The notes under the pieces are model-generated. The model saw only the letters and a program-made list of their open reading frames with translations. It was not told where the DNA came from and ran no database searches. Shown here one piece after another: positions 1 through 9,251 of a stretch of 64,000 bases of DNA; the stretch's first letter is position 1, and each line of letters starts with the position of its first letter. The stretch is from Methylobacterium isbiliense. Its GTDB lineage: Bacteria > Pseudomonadota > Alphaproteobacteria > Rhizobiales > Beijerinckiaceae. The stretch lies in NCBI RefSeq assembly GCF_022179325.1, contig NZ_BPQQ01000009.1, positions 23,954-87,953 on the forward strand. Reading direction: 5' to 3'. Position numbers and translations under genes: made by a program.

Positions 1-47
1 CGGCTCGCCGACCGCCACGAGGTCGGCTACCTTCGGCACCGCCGACG

Positions 48-1124
48 TTACGCCACCGCGGAAGCGGCCCGAGGCTCCGCGGCTTTCCGGGTGCCGAGGC
101 TGTCGGGAAGGGTGAGATACTCGAAGCGGCCGCTCGCACGCTTGTCCGCCCTCAACAACCCCAAGCCACGCACCGCGTCCCTTCCGCCCGCGGCCCAGCG
201 GTCGCGGATGGACGAGGGCGAGAAGTCGAAGCTCTTGGCCGCGAGCTCGTCGGCACCGGCCTGATAGACGAGGTGGAGCAGCGTCACCGCCGGTCCCTCG
301 GGATCGAGCCGCTCGCGCAACTCGTACTCGCGCCTGAGGCCTGCAACCGCCCGGCGCGGCGCGCTGGCGAAGATGAGGTCGTTGGCGCGTTCCAGCACCG
401 CGTCGAGGGAGGCGGGACGCGGCGCCCGCAGGGAGAACAGGTCCGAGGCGATGCAGAGGAGGTCCCGCTCGGGCTCGGTCTCGAAGAGCGGGTCGAGGGG
501 CAGGTTGTTGGTGTAGCCCGCGTCGCACAGGACGCGCCCGTCCACCTCCACGGGCGGGAAGGCGGGCAGGATCGCCGTGCTGGCTAGGATGTGCTCGGGC
601 CGGACCTCCTGGCGGGCGGTGTCGAAGTAGACCTCCTCGCCAGTCTCGACGTCGACGCAGCCCACCGTCAGGCGGGTGTCGCCCCTGTTCAACCACTCGA
701 AATCGACGAGGCGCTCCAAGGTCCGGAGAAGCGGCCTGTTGTCGAACAGGGCCACGTCGTTCGGCACCCATGGCAGCGCCGACCATGGGCCGGGCAACCG
801 GTGGCCGAAGATGCTCGGGCGTCCCCAGGCGAGCGCCAGGAGGGCGTGCAGCCCGTTGTAGACCTGGCGCGGCTTGAGCAGCCCGGTCGGGCTCGGGCCC
901 GTGGCCTGGGTCGCCTCGTCCCAGAACATCCGGAGATTGGCGACCCTGTCCTCGGGGGCGTTGCCCGCGACGATGGCGGCCGTCACCGCGCCGATGGATG
1001 CGCCTACGACCCAATCGGGCCTGAGCCCATGTTCGTGCAGCGCCTCGTAGGTCCCGGCATGGTAGGCGCCGACGGCGTTGCCGCCGGCAAAGACCAGGGC
1101 GAGGTCGCGTGTGTCGTCCACCAT
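48..1124 (-). CDS. Patatin-like phospholipase (RssA-like)
   Basis: 358 residues, a serine lipid acyl hydrolase of the patatin fold. The nucleophile elbow GASIG puts the catalytic Ser at residue 43. The Asp of the dyad is in the DAG motif near residue 201. The N-terminal glycine-rich loop AGGNAVGAY (13-21) is the oxyanion hole. I chose the ATG at 1124 because the patatin domain begins about 10 residues later; the frame stays open further upstream but that extension is low-complexity. No signal peptide is seen, so it is probably cytoplasmic or membrane-associated. The natural substrate is unknown. It lies just downstream of the alcohol dehydrogenase on the same strand. Confidence 0.9.
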   Translation of the reverse strand: MVDDTRDLALVFAGGNAVGAYHAGTYEALHEHGLRPDWVVGASIGAVTAAIVAGNAPEDRVANLRMFWDEATQATGPSPTGLLKPRQVYNGLHALLALAWGRPSIFGHRLPGPWSALPWVPNDVALFDNRPLLRTLERLVDFEWLNRGDTRLTVGCVDVETGEEVYFDTARQEVRPEHILASTAILPAFPPVEVDGRVLCDAGYTNNLPLDPLFETEPERDLLCIASDLFSLRAPRPASLDAVLERANDLIFASAPRRAVAGLRREYELRERLDPEGPAVTLLHLVYQAGADELAAKSFDFSPSSIRDRWAAGGRDAVRGLGLLRADKRASGRFEYLTLPDSLGTRKAAEPRAASAVA

Positions 1125-1171
1125 CGTGCCTTCGTGCGTTGAGGCCGTTCGCGGCCGGGACCCGGCCGGCG

Positions 1172-2350
1172 TCAGCCGTGCGGCTTGAACACCACTTTGG
1201 TGCAGTTGTCGGTCTTGTCGCGGAACGCTTCGTAGAGTGCCGGCCCTTCCTCCAGGTTCGTGGAGCGATGGCTGATGATGAAGGAGGGGTCGATCTCGCC
1301 CTTCTGGATGCGCTCCAGGAGCGGCTTCATGTACCGCACCATGTGGGTCTGACCCGTCTTCAGGGTCAGGCCCTTGTTCATGAGCACGCCGAGGGCGACG
1401 GGGCCCACCGGACCGGCAAAAACACCGGGCATCGAGACGTTGCCGCCGGGCCTGCAGGCGAGGATGGCCTGGTTGAGCGCGAAAGGCCGCTCCAGGCTGA
1501 CCGTATGCTCCATGATGGTGGAGGAGACCTTCTGGAGCGTGGTATCGGCCCCGTGCGATTCCATGCCGACCGCCTCGATGACCGAATCGGGCCCGAGGCC
1601 GTGGGTCATCTCCATGAGCGTGTCCTGCACGTTCTGGCTCGACAGGTCGATGGTCTCCGCGCCGGCCTCGCGGGCGAGCGCCAGGCGCTCGGGCACGCTG
1701 TCGATGGCGATGACGCGCTTGGCGCCCAGCAGGTAGCAGCACTTCACCGCCAGCACGCCGACCGGGCCGCAGCCCCAGATGGCGACGGTGTCCTCCGGGC
1801 CGATGTCGCAGTGCTCGGCGGCCTGGTAGGCGGTCGGGAAGATGTCAGAGAGGAACAGCACCTGCTCGTCGGTGAGGCCCTCGGGGACGACGATCGGCCC
1901 GACGTCGGCGTAGGGCACCCGCAGGTACTCGGCCTGCCCGCCGGCGAAGCCGCCGGTGATGTGGGAGAAGCCGAACAGGCCGGCCAGCGGGTAGCCGTAG
2001 GTCTCGGCCTGCAGCTTGCCGTTCGGGTTGGTGCGCTCGCAGCAGCTCCAGTTGCCCCACTTGCACTGGCGGCACTCGCCGCAGCAGATGGTGAAGGGCA
2101 CCACGATGCGGTCGCCGACCTTGAGCGTGTGGTTGTCCTTACCGACCTCGATGACCTCGCCCATGGTCTCGTGGCCGAGGACGTCGCCGCACTCCATCGT
2201 CGGCATGAACCCGCCCATCAGGTGCAGGTCGGAGCCGCAGATCGCGCAGGCGGTCACCTTGATGATGACGTCTCGCCCATGCTCGATCTTCGGGTCCGGC
2301 ACCGTCTCGCAGGTGATCTTGCCCCGGCTCTGCCACGTGAGTGCTTTCAT
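1172..2350 (-). CDS. Zinc-dependent alcohol dehydrogenase (formaldehyde-dehydrogenase-like)
   Basis: 392-residue medium-chain dehydrogenase. Catalytic zinc ligands are visible in CAICGSDLH (Cys38) and GHE (His60-Glu61). A four-cysteine structural zinc loop lies at residues 89-104. The Rossmann motif GCGPVG is at 193-198. The ATG at 2350 is preceded by a GGAG sequence. The sequence resembles glutathione-independent or FdhA-like zinc dehydrogenases that oxidise alcohols or aldehydes with NAD. The exact substrate cannot be read from the sequence. It may be cotranscribed with the SDR gene upstream (gap about 83 bp). Confidence 0.92.
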   Translation of the reverse strand: MKALTWQSRGKITCETVPDPKIEHGRDVIIKVTACAICGSDLHLMGGFMPTMECGDVLGHETMGEVIEVGKDNHTLKVGDRIVVPFTICCGECRQCKWGNWSCCERTNPNGKLQAETYGYPLAGLFGFSHITGGFAGGQAEYLRVPYADVGPIVVPEGLTDEQVLFLSDIFPTAYQAAEHCDIGPEDTVAIWGCGPVGVLAVKCCYLLGAKRVIAIDSVPERLALAREAGAETIDLSSQNVQDTLMEMTHGLGPDSVIEAVGMESHGADTTLQKVSSTIMEHTVSLERPFALNQAILACRPGGNVSMPGVFAGPVGPVALGVLMNKGLTLKTGQTHMVRYMKPLLERIQKGEIDPSFIISHRSTNLEEGPALYEAFRDKTDNCTKVVFKPHG

Positions 2351-2433
2351 GGTCGGTCGTCTCCGATCGTCGCGTATCGGGTCGGTAAGAAGGTCGGTCG
2401 CGGCTCGGTTCCGGCGCGGCGAGGCACCCAAGG

Positions 2434-3435
2434 TCAGCGATGGCGCGGCCTGGATCGCGTGCCGAGGATCACGGCGGCCGTCGCGGCCAAGCCTGCTGCG
2501 AGCACGCCGGCCGTCGCGAGCGGATGCAGGGTCGCCCGGGTGTAGGCGCTGGTGCGCATGACGTAGACCGGCGGGTCCCCGCGCACCTCGCCGGCATGCC
2601 GCGGGGCGTGCAGGGCGCCCTGCGGATCCCGTGGAGGCTCAGACCGCTTCTGCAGCGCTATGATGGCCGGCGCGAGCTCGTCGTAGGCGCCCGGCGCGAA
2701 CTCCTTGCCCATCACGAACAGCTTGCCGCCGCCGCCCACGACGATGTCGCGCTGCGGGTGCACGGCGGCGTGCAGGATGGCGTTGGCCACCTCCTCGGGC
2801 GGGTAGATCGGCGGCGGCAGGGTAGGCTGACGGTCCATGTAGTTGCGCGCCCTATTCGGTAGGGGCGTGTCGATGGAGGCGGGCTTCACCAGGGTGACGG
2901 AGACCGGTGCTCCCTCGGCGATGAGCTCCATGCGCAACGTGTCGGTGAAGCCCTTCACCGCGTGCTTCGAGGTGGCGTAGAGACCCTGGAACGGGAAGGC
3001 GAGGTCGGAAGCGATGCTGCCGACGTTGATCAGCGCCCCGCCACGCTGGCGCAGGTGCTCCGCCGCGACCAGCGAGCCGTTCACCGTCCCCCAGAGGTTG
3101 GTCTGGATGAGGCGCTGGTGATCCTCGTAGGCAATCTCGCTTAGGGGGCCGTAGACGGTCAGGCCGGCCACGTTGACCCAGGTGTCGAAGCCGCCGAACG
3201 TCGCGATGGCCTTGTCGGCGATGGCCCGGACGTCCTCGCGACGACCCACGTCGGCCACCACGTAGGCAGCCTTCGGGCCGAGCTCGGTGGCGACTTGAGC
3301 CAGGACCTCCCCGCTGCGGGCGGCGAGGACGACCCGGGCGCCGCGCTCGGCGGCCATGCGGGCGGTGGCCAAACCGATGCCGCTCGACGCGCCGGTGATC
3401 ACGATGACCTGCTCGCGCAGCGGCTTATGCGTCAT
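2434..3435 (-). CDS. SDR-family oxidoreductase with C-terminal membrane anchor
   Basis: 333 residues. The cofactor motif TGASSGIG is at residues 14-21. The catalytic Ser and the YATSK Tyr/Lys pair follow in the expected positions of a classical short-chain dehydrogenase. It is longer than the usual 250 residues because of a C-terminal tail ending in a hydrophobic Ala/Leu-rich segment followed by a basic end (about 305-333), which looks like a membrane anchor. The substrate is unknown. It lies upstream of the zinc dehydrogenase on the same strand, so the two may share an operon. Confidence 0.9.
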   Translation of the reverse strand: MTHKPLREQVIVITGASSGIGLATARMAAERGARVVLAARSGEVLAQVATELGPKAAYVVADVGRREDVRAIADKAIATFGGFDTWVNVAGLTVYGPLSEIAYEDHQRLIQTNLWGTVNGSLVAAEHLRQRGGALINVGSIASDLAFPFQGLYATSKHAVKGFTDTLRMELIAEGAPVSVTLVKPASIDTPLPNRARNYMDRQPTLPPPIYPPEEVANAILHAAVHPQRDIVVGGGGKLFVMGKEFAPGAYDELAPAIIALQKRSEPPRDPQGALHAPRHAGEVRGDPPVYVMRTSAYTRATLHPLATAGVLAAGLAATAAVILGTRSRPRHR

Positions 3436-3480
3436 GTCCGGTTCGCTCCTCGCCGGCCCCGGGGTGGGGGCCTGGCGAGG

Positions 3481-4152
3481 CTACGCGCCAGGAGGCAAAG
3501 CGTTGCGGTCGGCGACGCTTTCGCTCGCCCCCTCACTTGGTTCGCCTGGGCGGCCACGCTCGATCCGGTAGTGGATGGGCTTGAAGCTGCCGTTGTTCGA
3601 TTGGAGCGCCGAGCAGGCGGTCAAGCCGATGACCAGGTCCCTTTCCGCCTCGAAGGTGATGTGGTCGCCGGCCCGGCTGAGCGGCGGCTCGACCGTGAAC
3701 GTCCCCGTCGCACCGTCCACCGGCACGTTCATGAAGCAGTTGAACGCCACCGGGATGCGGTCGGCGGCGACCCCGTAAGGGGCGAGTGCGTGCGCGAGGT
3801 TGCCGAAGCAGCCCCGGTGCGGGTCCGCGTCGCCGTAGATGATGCGGAAGGTGTCGGCCGAGCACGGCGTCAGCAGGAAGTCGTGCCGACCGACCGTATC
3901 CTCGACGATGCGCAGAAGCACGTTCGAGCGGTTCGAGTAGAGCGGGTCGCCGGTCGTCAAGTAGATCCGGCTCGCGTAGTCGAGCGTGCGACCGGAGGAG
4001 ATCACCTCGTCGAGGTCGTGACGGTTGAAGGCGAGGAGGTCGGCCACCTGCTCGCCGCGCGGGTCAATGACGGTGAGGCGGTCGCCCTTGTCGAGGGTGA
4101 AGGCGACGCCCGAGCGCGGCGCGATCTCGTGGGTGCCGGCGTCAGCGCACAT
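3481..4152 (-). CDS. DUF1989 / urea carboxylase-associated family protein
   Basis: 223 residues. The sequence has the DUF1989 pattern: RGEQVADLLAF near the N-terminus, SNRSNVLL, then a conserved stretch with LLTPCS, CFGNL and FNCFMN. Members of this family accompany urea carboxylase or guanidine and nitrogen catabolism genes and bind zinc; their catalytic role is still poorly defined. I chose the ATG at 4152 because it starts at the domain. It overlaps the 3' end of the upstream YqcI/YcgG gene by 11 bp, so the two are translationally linked. Confidence 0.85.
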   Translation of the reverse strand: MCADAGTHEIAPRSGVAFTLDKGDRLTVIDPRGEQVADLLAFNRHDLDEVISSGRTLDYASRIYLTTGDPLYSNRSNVLLRIVEDTVGRHDFLLTPCSADTFRIIYGDADPHRGCFGNLAHALAPYGVAADRIPVAFNCFMNVPVDGATGTFTVEPPLSRAGDHITFEAERDLVIGLTACSALQSNNGSFKPIHYRIERGRPGEPSEGASESVADRNALPPGA

Positions 4153-4846
4153 CGGCGCCCCCGGGGTTCGCGCCACGCGGCCGGAAGGGGCACCGCCAGC
4201 CCGCGTCCACGACCCGGCCGCTGTACTGGCGCGCCTCCGATATCTCACCGTGCCGCGCCAGCATCGGGTTGACCGAACCGGCGAGCGCCTCGTCCCGCTG
4301 CAGGATGGAGGAGCGCAGCTTCTCGTAGCGGCCGGCCGCGCGGAGCTGCTCGAACTGGGCATGCAGGTTGAACACCAGGGCGGGCGAGGAGAACCGGCGT
4401 GCCGGGCGGCTGGCATGCGGGTGCAGCCCGACGACGAAGAACGCCTCGCCGGCGAAGCTCAGGGAGAAGTGCGGGCTGTCTGGCTCCTGCGCGACGCGAC
4501 CGTCCCAGGGATGGCCGAGCCAGGCATCCTTGTCGGCGAGCGACTGCACCCGGTCCCAGAGGTGCCGCTCGAAGCCGGCCTCGTCGAGGTCGCCGGGTCC
4601 CTCGAAAATGACGGCGAAGCTCTGGGAGAGGTCGGGCCGGCGGCGGTAGCGGGCCGCGAACGCCATCAGCGCCGGGTAGATGCGCATGTCGTCCCAGGCC
4701 GAGGTGATGTCGCGGGCGACCAGGACCCGCATCTGGCCCTTGGTCAGCGCCGACTTGGCTCCGACGCAGGGGAAGCCGGCATCGCGGATGAAGGCTCGGA
4801 AGGCTTCGGCCCGAGGGTGGTTCTGGTCGTCTCTAGGCAGTTGCAT
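4142..4846 (-). CDS. YqcI/YcgG family protein, GntA-like heme N-hydroxylase
   Basis: 234 residues. Family features are the start FPCVGAKSAL, the segment MRVLVARDIT, the HLWDRVQSL block and the HPHASRPARRF segment that carries conserved histidines. Characterised relatives include GntA, a heme-dependent enzyme that N-hydroxylates guanidino or amino groups in guanitoxin biosynthesis. Whether this protein uses the same chemistry is inference. It overlaps the DUF1989 gene by 11 bp, which suggests that the pair handles one guanidino or nitrogen compound. Several in-frame starts lie upstream; 4846 fits the family N-terminus. Confidence 0.85.
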   Translation of the reverse strand: MQLPRDDQNHPRAEAFRAFIRDAGFPCVGAKSALTKGQMRVLVARDITSAWDDMRIYPALMAFAARYRRRPDLSQSFAVIFEGPGDLDEAGFERHLWDRVQSLADKDAWLGHPWDGRVAQEPDSPHFSLSFAGEAFFVVGLHPHASRPARRFSSPALVFNLHAQFEQLRAAGRYEKLRSSILQRDEALAGSVNPMLARHGEISEARQYSGRVVDAGWRCPFRPRGANPGGADVR

Positions 4847-4955
4847 CGGAACTCGGCACGCACGTCGCATGGATGGCCGCGAAACCCGCGTGGGATGGCG
4901 GGGCCTCAGGCAACGGCGCCGCCTCCGCCGCGTTCCGCGCGGCCTCGGACCGGTC

Positions 4956-5831
4956 CTAGCTATCCACAGCCAGCGGTCTCCCCCGCCCGAGGGCCTCGAC
5001 GAAGTTGCGCATCTCCGTCTGCCTGAGGCGCTCGTCGGTGACCTGCTCGTCCAGGCCGAGGCGCCAAGCGAGGTCGCGCCGTGTGGGATCCGCATGCAGG
5101 CCGTCGACCTGCCACGCGTAGGCCTCGACGTCCTCCCCGTCCCGCGCGAGGCCCGCCTCGACCAAGCTGTCCGCTTGGCGGCGCAGGGCGCCGGCCACCT
5201 CGTCGAGGCCGATCTCGGGGTGGTACTGCACGCCCCAGAACACGCCGCCATCGAAGCGGATCTCGGCGGCCTGCACGGCGGTCAAGCGATTGCCGGCGAG
5301 CAGGGTGGCCCCCGGCGGCAACGCCTCGACCTCGTCCGTGTGGATGGCGGGCGCGTCGTAGGCGGCCGGCCGGCCCGCCAGAAGCGGGTGCGCGCGACCT
5401 TCCCCGGTCGGCGTGATCCGCCGCGCGAAGCCGGCCTCCAGCCTCCGCGCGTTCGGGCGCACGCTGCCCCCGGCCGCGACGGTGGCGACCTGCAGCCCGG
5501 CGCACGAGCCGAAGGCCGGCGTGCCGGAGGCGAACACGGCCCGCATGAAGGCGACCGTGCGCCGTGTCTCGGGTGTCTCCTCGTAGAGGTGCAGCGGCGA
5601 GCCCGTGAGGAGCACCGCGTCGTAGCCCGTGAGCGACAGGCCTGGCGGGAGCGCGGCATCGGTGTCCGCGGGCTGGATGCGGTCGCACGCGGCGTCCGGC
5701 ACGAGCCTGTGCAGGATGTCCAGGTAGGTCTCGCCGGAAGACCGACCGACGCTCTCGCGACGCTTCTCGCGGGCCTGCTGGGTCTCGCTCTCGGCTACGA
5801 GGAAGCGGAGCGGCGGGTGGGATGATCGCAC
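4956..5831 (-). CDS. Class-I glutamine amidotransferase (GMP-synthase-like)
   Basis: 291 residues with a GTG start at 5831. The nucleophile is the Cys of FGSCAGLQ, and the His/Glu pair is in GVQYHPE, completing the Cys-His-Glu triad of class-I glutaminase domains. No synthetase domain is attached, so it belongs to the stand-alone YfeJ/GuaA-like group that hydrolyses glutamine or gamma-glutamyl compounds. It lies about 110 bp upstream of the GntA-like gene on the same strand, so a common nitrogen-compound pathway is possible but not shown. Confidence 0.88.
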   Translation of the reverse strand: MRSSHPPLRFLVAESETQQAREKRRESVGRSSGETYLDILHRLVPDAACDRIQPADTDAALPPGLSLTGYDAVLLTGSPLHLYEETPETRRTVAFMRAVFASGTPAFGSCAGLQVATVAAGGSVRPNARRLEAGFARRITPTGEGRAHPLLAGRPAAYDAPAIHTDEVEALPPGATLLAGNRLTAVQAAEIRFDGGVFWGVQYHPEIGLDEVAGALRRQADSLVEAGLARDGEDVEAYAWQVDGLHADPTRRDLAWRLGLDEQVTDERLRQTEMRNFVEALGRGRPLAVDS

Positions 5832-5846
5832 GATTCCGACGTGTCC

Positions 5847-6089
5847 TCAGTTGCCGCGCGGCATGGGGAGCCACTGCTTCAGGTCAGACGATCCCAAAGA
5901 GGTCCGTGCGGCCGAGATAGCGCCGAGGGTCTCTCGCGAGGCGCCCGCCGTCCGGGCTTCCACGTCGAAGGCCTGTAACCGCCGGAACAGCGCGACCTCC
6001 AGGTCGGGGAAGGGCGGCGAGGGGCGAAAAGCCATCATCTCGTCGAGGCGCCGCCGGTAAGGGCGGCCCTGTTCATCTCGGTCCGGCAC
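5847..6089 (-). CDS. Small hypothetical protein
   Basis: 80 residues, with a GTG start at 6089 in the frame shown. The protein is soluble, with a run of charged and aliphatic residues (DLEVALFRRLQAFDVEAR) that could form a helix. I do not recognise a family. It sits 15 bp upstream of the glutamine amidotransferase on the same strand, which favours a real gene. An internal Met at residue 18 is an alternative start. Confidence 0.5.
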   Translation of the reverse strand: MPDRDEQGRPYRRRLDEMMAFRPSPPFPDLEVALFRRLQAFDVEARTAGASRETLGAISAARTSLGSSDLKQWLPMPRGN

Positions 6090-6235
6090 GGTAACCCTTG
6101 CCTCGTCGGTCGGTCCGGCTGTCCCAGCAAGGCAGCGCCGCCTGGATCAACCTCGGCGGCACCGAAACGTCCTGGCCCCGCACCTGCGGCATGCGGCCCC
6201 GGCTACGCCGCCCCGACGTCACGCGCCGCGCCGGC

Positions 6236-6374
6236 TTACTTGCCCTTGCCGCCCTTCTTGCCGAGCTCGGCCTGCGCGGTCGAGGAGGTCCGCGGGTTGG
6301 ACTTGCCCTCGTGGCTCGCCTTCGCGTTCGCCTTCTTGGCCGTCGCGCTGCCGTGCCCCCTTCTTATCCGCCAT
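6236..6374 (-). pseudogene. Small Lys/Ala-rich protein gene with a 1-base insertion
   Basis: From the ATG at 6374 the frame reads MADKKG and then runs into an unrelated arginine-rich sequence. The next frame over reads GSATAKKANAKASHEGKSN and ends GKKGGKGK with a stop at 6236. The switch occurs at a run of five G (complement of C 6356-6360). With four G the whole 45-residue Lys-rich protein is continuous. This small basic protein resembles short genes seen in Methylobacterium. The lesion is either a real frameshift or a homopolymer base-calling error. Confidence 0.6.
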
Positions 6375-6629
6375 GCCCGCCTCCATGAACCGGGATGGGA
6401 AGTCATCGCCGGCCGCCGCGTTCCACGGCAAGGCCCTGCCCCGGGGCGATGATGACGTCCGTAACGACGGGATCCTCGTCGCCGGCCTTCCCGCCTGGGA
6501 CGATGGGGCGCAGCGCTGGGCACGAGGCGCGGCAACCCGAGACCCGCTTCCACGTTACGCTCCCGGGACCTGTCGAGGGTCTCGTGAGGTTCGAGAGCCG
6601 ACACGCGACGGCTTATCCTGGAGGGTGGG

Positions 6630-7640
6630 GTGGCCGGACGTGTCGGGACGGGAACGGGTGCGCCGGATCCCAGGCTGCTGCGCGCGGCGGTCGAGGCCAC
6701 CGGCGAGGCGATCCTCATCACCTCGGCCGACATCGACGAGCCGGGTCCGCGTATCGAGTACGCCAACCCGGCCTTCACCCGCATGACAGGCTACGAGGCC
6801 GAGGAGGTCCTTGGGCGGTCCCCGCGCTTCCTCCAGGGTCCCGGCACCGACCGGGCCGTCCTGGACGGGTTGCAAGCCGCCATGAAGGCCGGCGAGATGG
6901 CCCAGGGCGAGGCGCTGAACTACCGCAAGGACGGGACGACCTACGTGGTGGAGTGGCTGATCACGCCCGTGCGCGACACCGAAGGCCGCATCACGCACTG
7001 GGTCTCCGCCCAGCGAGACGTCACCGGCCGACGCGCCGGCGAGGATCGGCAGGCGTTGCTGGTGCGGGAGCTTCACCATCGCGTGAAGAACACGCTGGCG
7101 ACGGTGCAGGCCGTCCTGAACGCGACCATGCGCTCGTCGCTCTCGGTCTCCGAATTCACTCGGGCCCTGTCCGGGCGCACCACGTCGCTGGCCCGGACGC
7201 ACGCGCTGATCACCGAGGATCTCGCCCAAGCCGCCTCGTTCGAGGGGCTGCTGCGCGCCGAACTCGACCCCTACGACGAGCGCGGGCGCCTGACCTTGGA
7301 GGGCCCGGCGGTCGTGCTCCCGTCGGAGCTCGCCGTGCCGGTCGGCATGGCCCTGCACGAGCTGACGACCAACGCCCTCCGCCACGGGTCGCTCGCCGCT
7401 CCGACCGGTCGGCTCCAGGTGGCCTGGTGGGTCGAGGAGGGACCTGCCGGACGCGCCTTGCGCTAGGACTGGACCGAGCACGACGGTCCTCCGGCCCCGC
7501 ATCCCACGCGCGAGGGCTTCGGCCACCGCCTGCTCAACAAGGTCCTGGCGACGCAGACACGAGCCGAGGTCGATGTCGACTTCGCGCCGGACGGCCTGCG
7601 GGTCTCGGTCCGGATGCCGCTACCTGGCACCGCCGCCTGA
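6630..7640 (+). pseudogene. PAS-HWE histidine kinase interrupted by an amber stop
   Basis: A GTG start at 6630, preceded by GGAGGG, gives a PAS domain (about 15-135) and then the HWE/HisKA_2 phosphoacceptor segment RELHHRVKNTLATVQ and the N box HELTTNALRHG. A TAG at 7464-7466 ends the frame after 278 residues. In the same frame the sequence continues with the missing DWTEH motif and the G box GFGHRLLNK, and stops at 7638-7640. The kinase would be about 336 residues without the stop. The truncated product lacks most of the ATP-binding domain and is probably inactive. The PAS domain resembles LOV (GRSPRFLQG) but has Pro where LOV has the photoactive Cys. Confidence 0.8.
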
Positions 7641-7715
7641 TGGGCTCCGATGCGCGCCGAGGTCGGTTCCCGGCCCGTTGCCGGCCTCGGCAACCGGATG
7701 GGAGCGCGTGCCGGA

Positions 7716-9251
7716 TCAAGCCTGGACCAGGCGCAGGGAAGCTGGCCGTTCGGCGCCTTGGCCAGCCGCCGTCGCGCTCCGGGTCTGGTTGCGTCCGCCT
7801 TTTTTGGCGGCGTAGAGCGCCGCATCCGCCGCGCGGTACACCGTCTCCGCCTCCACGCCCGCCCCGCCGACGCCGCCCGCCAGGCCGACGCTGACCGTGA
7901 CCGAGCCCGCGCCGATGGCCGCGGAGGCGACCACGAGCGTCCCGACCATCGCGTGCACCTTCCCGGCGACCCGCTCGGCGCCTTCCACGTCGGTATCGGG
8001 CAGCAGGATCGCGAATTCCTCGCCGCCGACCCGCGCCACGAGGTCGTCGGGTCGGTGCACGCTCGCCGACAGGCAGCGGGCGAGCCCCTTGAGCACCGCG
8101 TCGCCGACCGCGTGGCCGTACCGGTCGTTGAAGCGCTTGAAGTGGTCGGCGTCGACGATGAGGAGCGACAGAGGCTTGCCCGTGCGCCGTGCGCTGGCCC
8201 AGGCCGTCTCGAACACCTCGTCGAACCGGCGCCGGTTCGCCAAGCCCGTGAGGCTGTCCGTACGCGACAGCGTGGCGAGCTCGGCCTGCATCGCGTCCCG
8301 GCGACTCAGCTCGCGTCCGAACGAGAGCGACAGGGTCGCGGTCAGGCCGCACAGCACCAGCACGATCGCGCCGATGACGGCGGCCTTGGCGCGCCAGCCC
8401 GCCTCGATGTCGTCGGTGGCGAGGGCGACGTTGAGCACCAGAGGCAGATCTCCGATCTGGGTGAAGGCGTAGTGCCGCTCGACCCCGTCCCGGACGGAGG
8501 TGCCGACGAAGCTGCCCGAAGAGGCGCTCACGAACCGCCTGAAGGTGGGGGCTCCGGCGATGTTCACGCCGATGTCCGCCTCCTCGTAGGGTTGGCGCAT
8601 GATGCGCGTGCCGTCGCGCAGGTACAGGTTGATCGCGCCCTCGCGGCCGAGGCCGAGCTGGTCGAAGAGCCGGCTGAAGTAGGCGAGCTTCAGGGTGCCG
8701 AGCACCACGCCGCCGAAGGATCCGTCGGGCTTCGAGATGCGGCGGCTGAACGGAAGCATGCGCTCGCCCGTCAGCCGGGAGACGAGCGGCCGCCCGATGT
8801 GGAGGCCGAGGTCGCCCCGCTCCGCATGGACGCGGAAGTAGTCGCGGTCGGCGTAGTTGCCCTTGCGGGGCGGCAGCGCCCCGGCGTCGACCGCGATGTC
8901 GCCGCGCTCGTCGATGACGAGCATGACGCCCATGTCCCGGGCCGTCGCCGAACGGTCGAACAGAACGAGCTGGCGCATCGCCGGGCTCACCGCGTCGAGT
9001 TCGGAGGCGCGGAGGTTCTCCTGCACGCCCTGCAGGGACAGGTCGAAGATCTCGACGTTGCGGGCAATGTCCCGCTCGATGACCTGCAGCAGGTTCTTCG
9101 AGGTCTGCTCCGCCTGCACCCAGGCGTCGCGGCGCAGGTCGAGCAGCATCAGGCCGGACACGACCAGCATGCCGAGGGGCGCCAGGACGCCGAGCGCGAT
9201 CCAGGTGCGGGCGGAGCTCAGCCGCTTCGCGAGGCGGGGCGGCAGGTCCAT
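7716..9251 (-). CDS. Membrane diguanylate cyclase (Cache-GGDEF)
   Basis: 511 residues. A transmembrane segment at about 17-38 is followed by a periplasmic sensor of the dCache type (about 45-285), a second transmembrane segment (about 290-312) and a GGDEF domain. The catalytic motif is GGEEF and the inhibitory I-site RxxD (RPDD) lies five residues before it. The enzyme should therefore make cyclic di-GMP and be feedback-inhibited. The ligand of the Cache domain is unknown. It lies among sensor kinase genes but is transcribed alone on the minus strand. Confidence 0.92.
   Translation of the reverse strand: MDLPPRLAKRLSSARTWIALGVLAPLGMLVVSGLMLLDLRRDAWVQAEQTSKNLLQVIERDIARNVEIFDLSLQGVQENLRASELDAVSPAMRQLVLFDRSATARDMGVMLVIDERGDIAVDAGALPPRKGNYADRDYFRVHAERGDLGLHIGRPLVSRLTGERMLPFSRRISKPDGSFGGVVLGTLKLAYFSRLFDQLGLGREGAINLYLRDGTRIMRQPYEEADIGVNIAGAPTFRRFVSASSGSFVGTSVRDGVERHYAFTQIGDLPLVLNVALATDDIEAGWRAKAAVIGAIVLVLCGLTATLSLSFGRELSRRDAMQAELATLSRTDSLTGLANRRRFDEVFETAWASARRTGKPLSLLIVDADHFKRFNDRYGHAVGDAVLKGLARCLSASVHRPDDLVARVGGEEFAILLPDTDVEGAERVAGKVHAMVGTLVVASAAIGAGSVTVSVGLAGGVGGAGVEAETVYRAADAALYAAKKGGRNQTRSATAAGQGAERPASLRLVQA

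Noticed and set aside
1109-2545. 478-residue plus-strand ORF opposite the zinc dehydrogenase
   Set aside because: Antisense to a gene with full catalytic motifs; the sequence has no recognisable fold.
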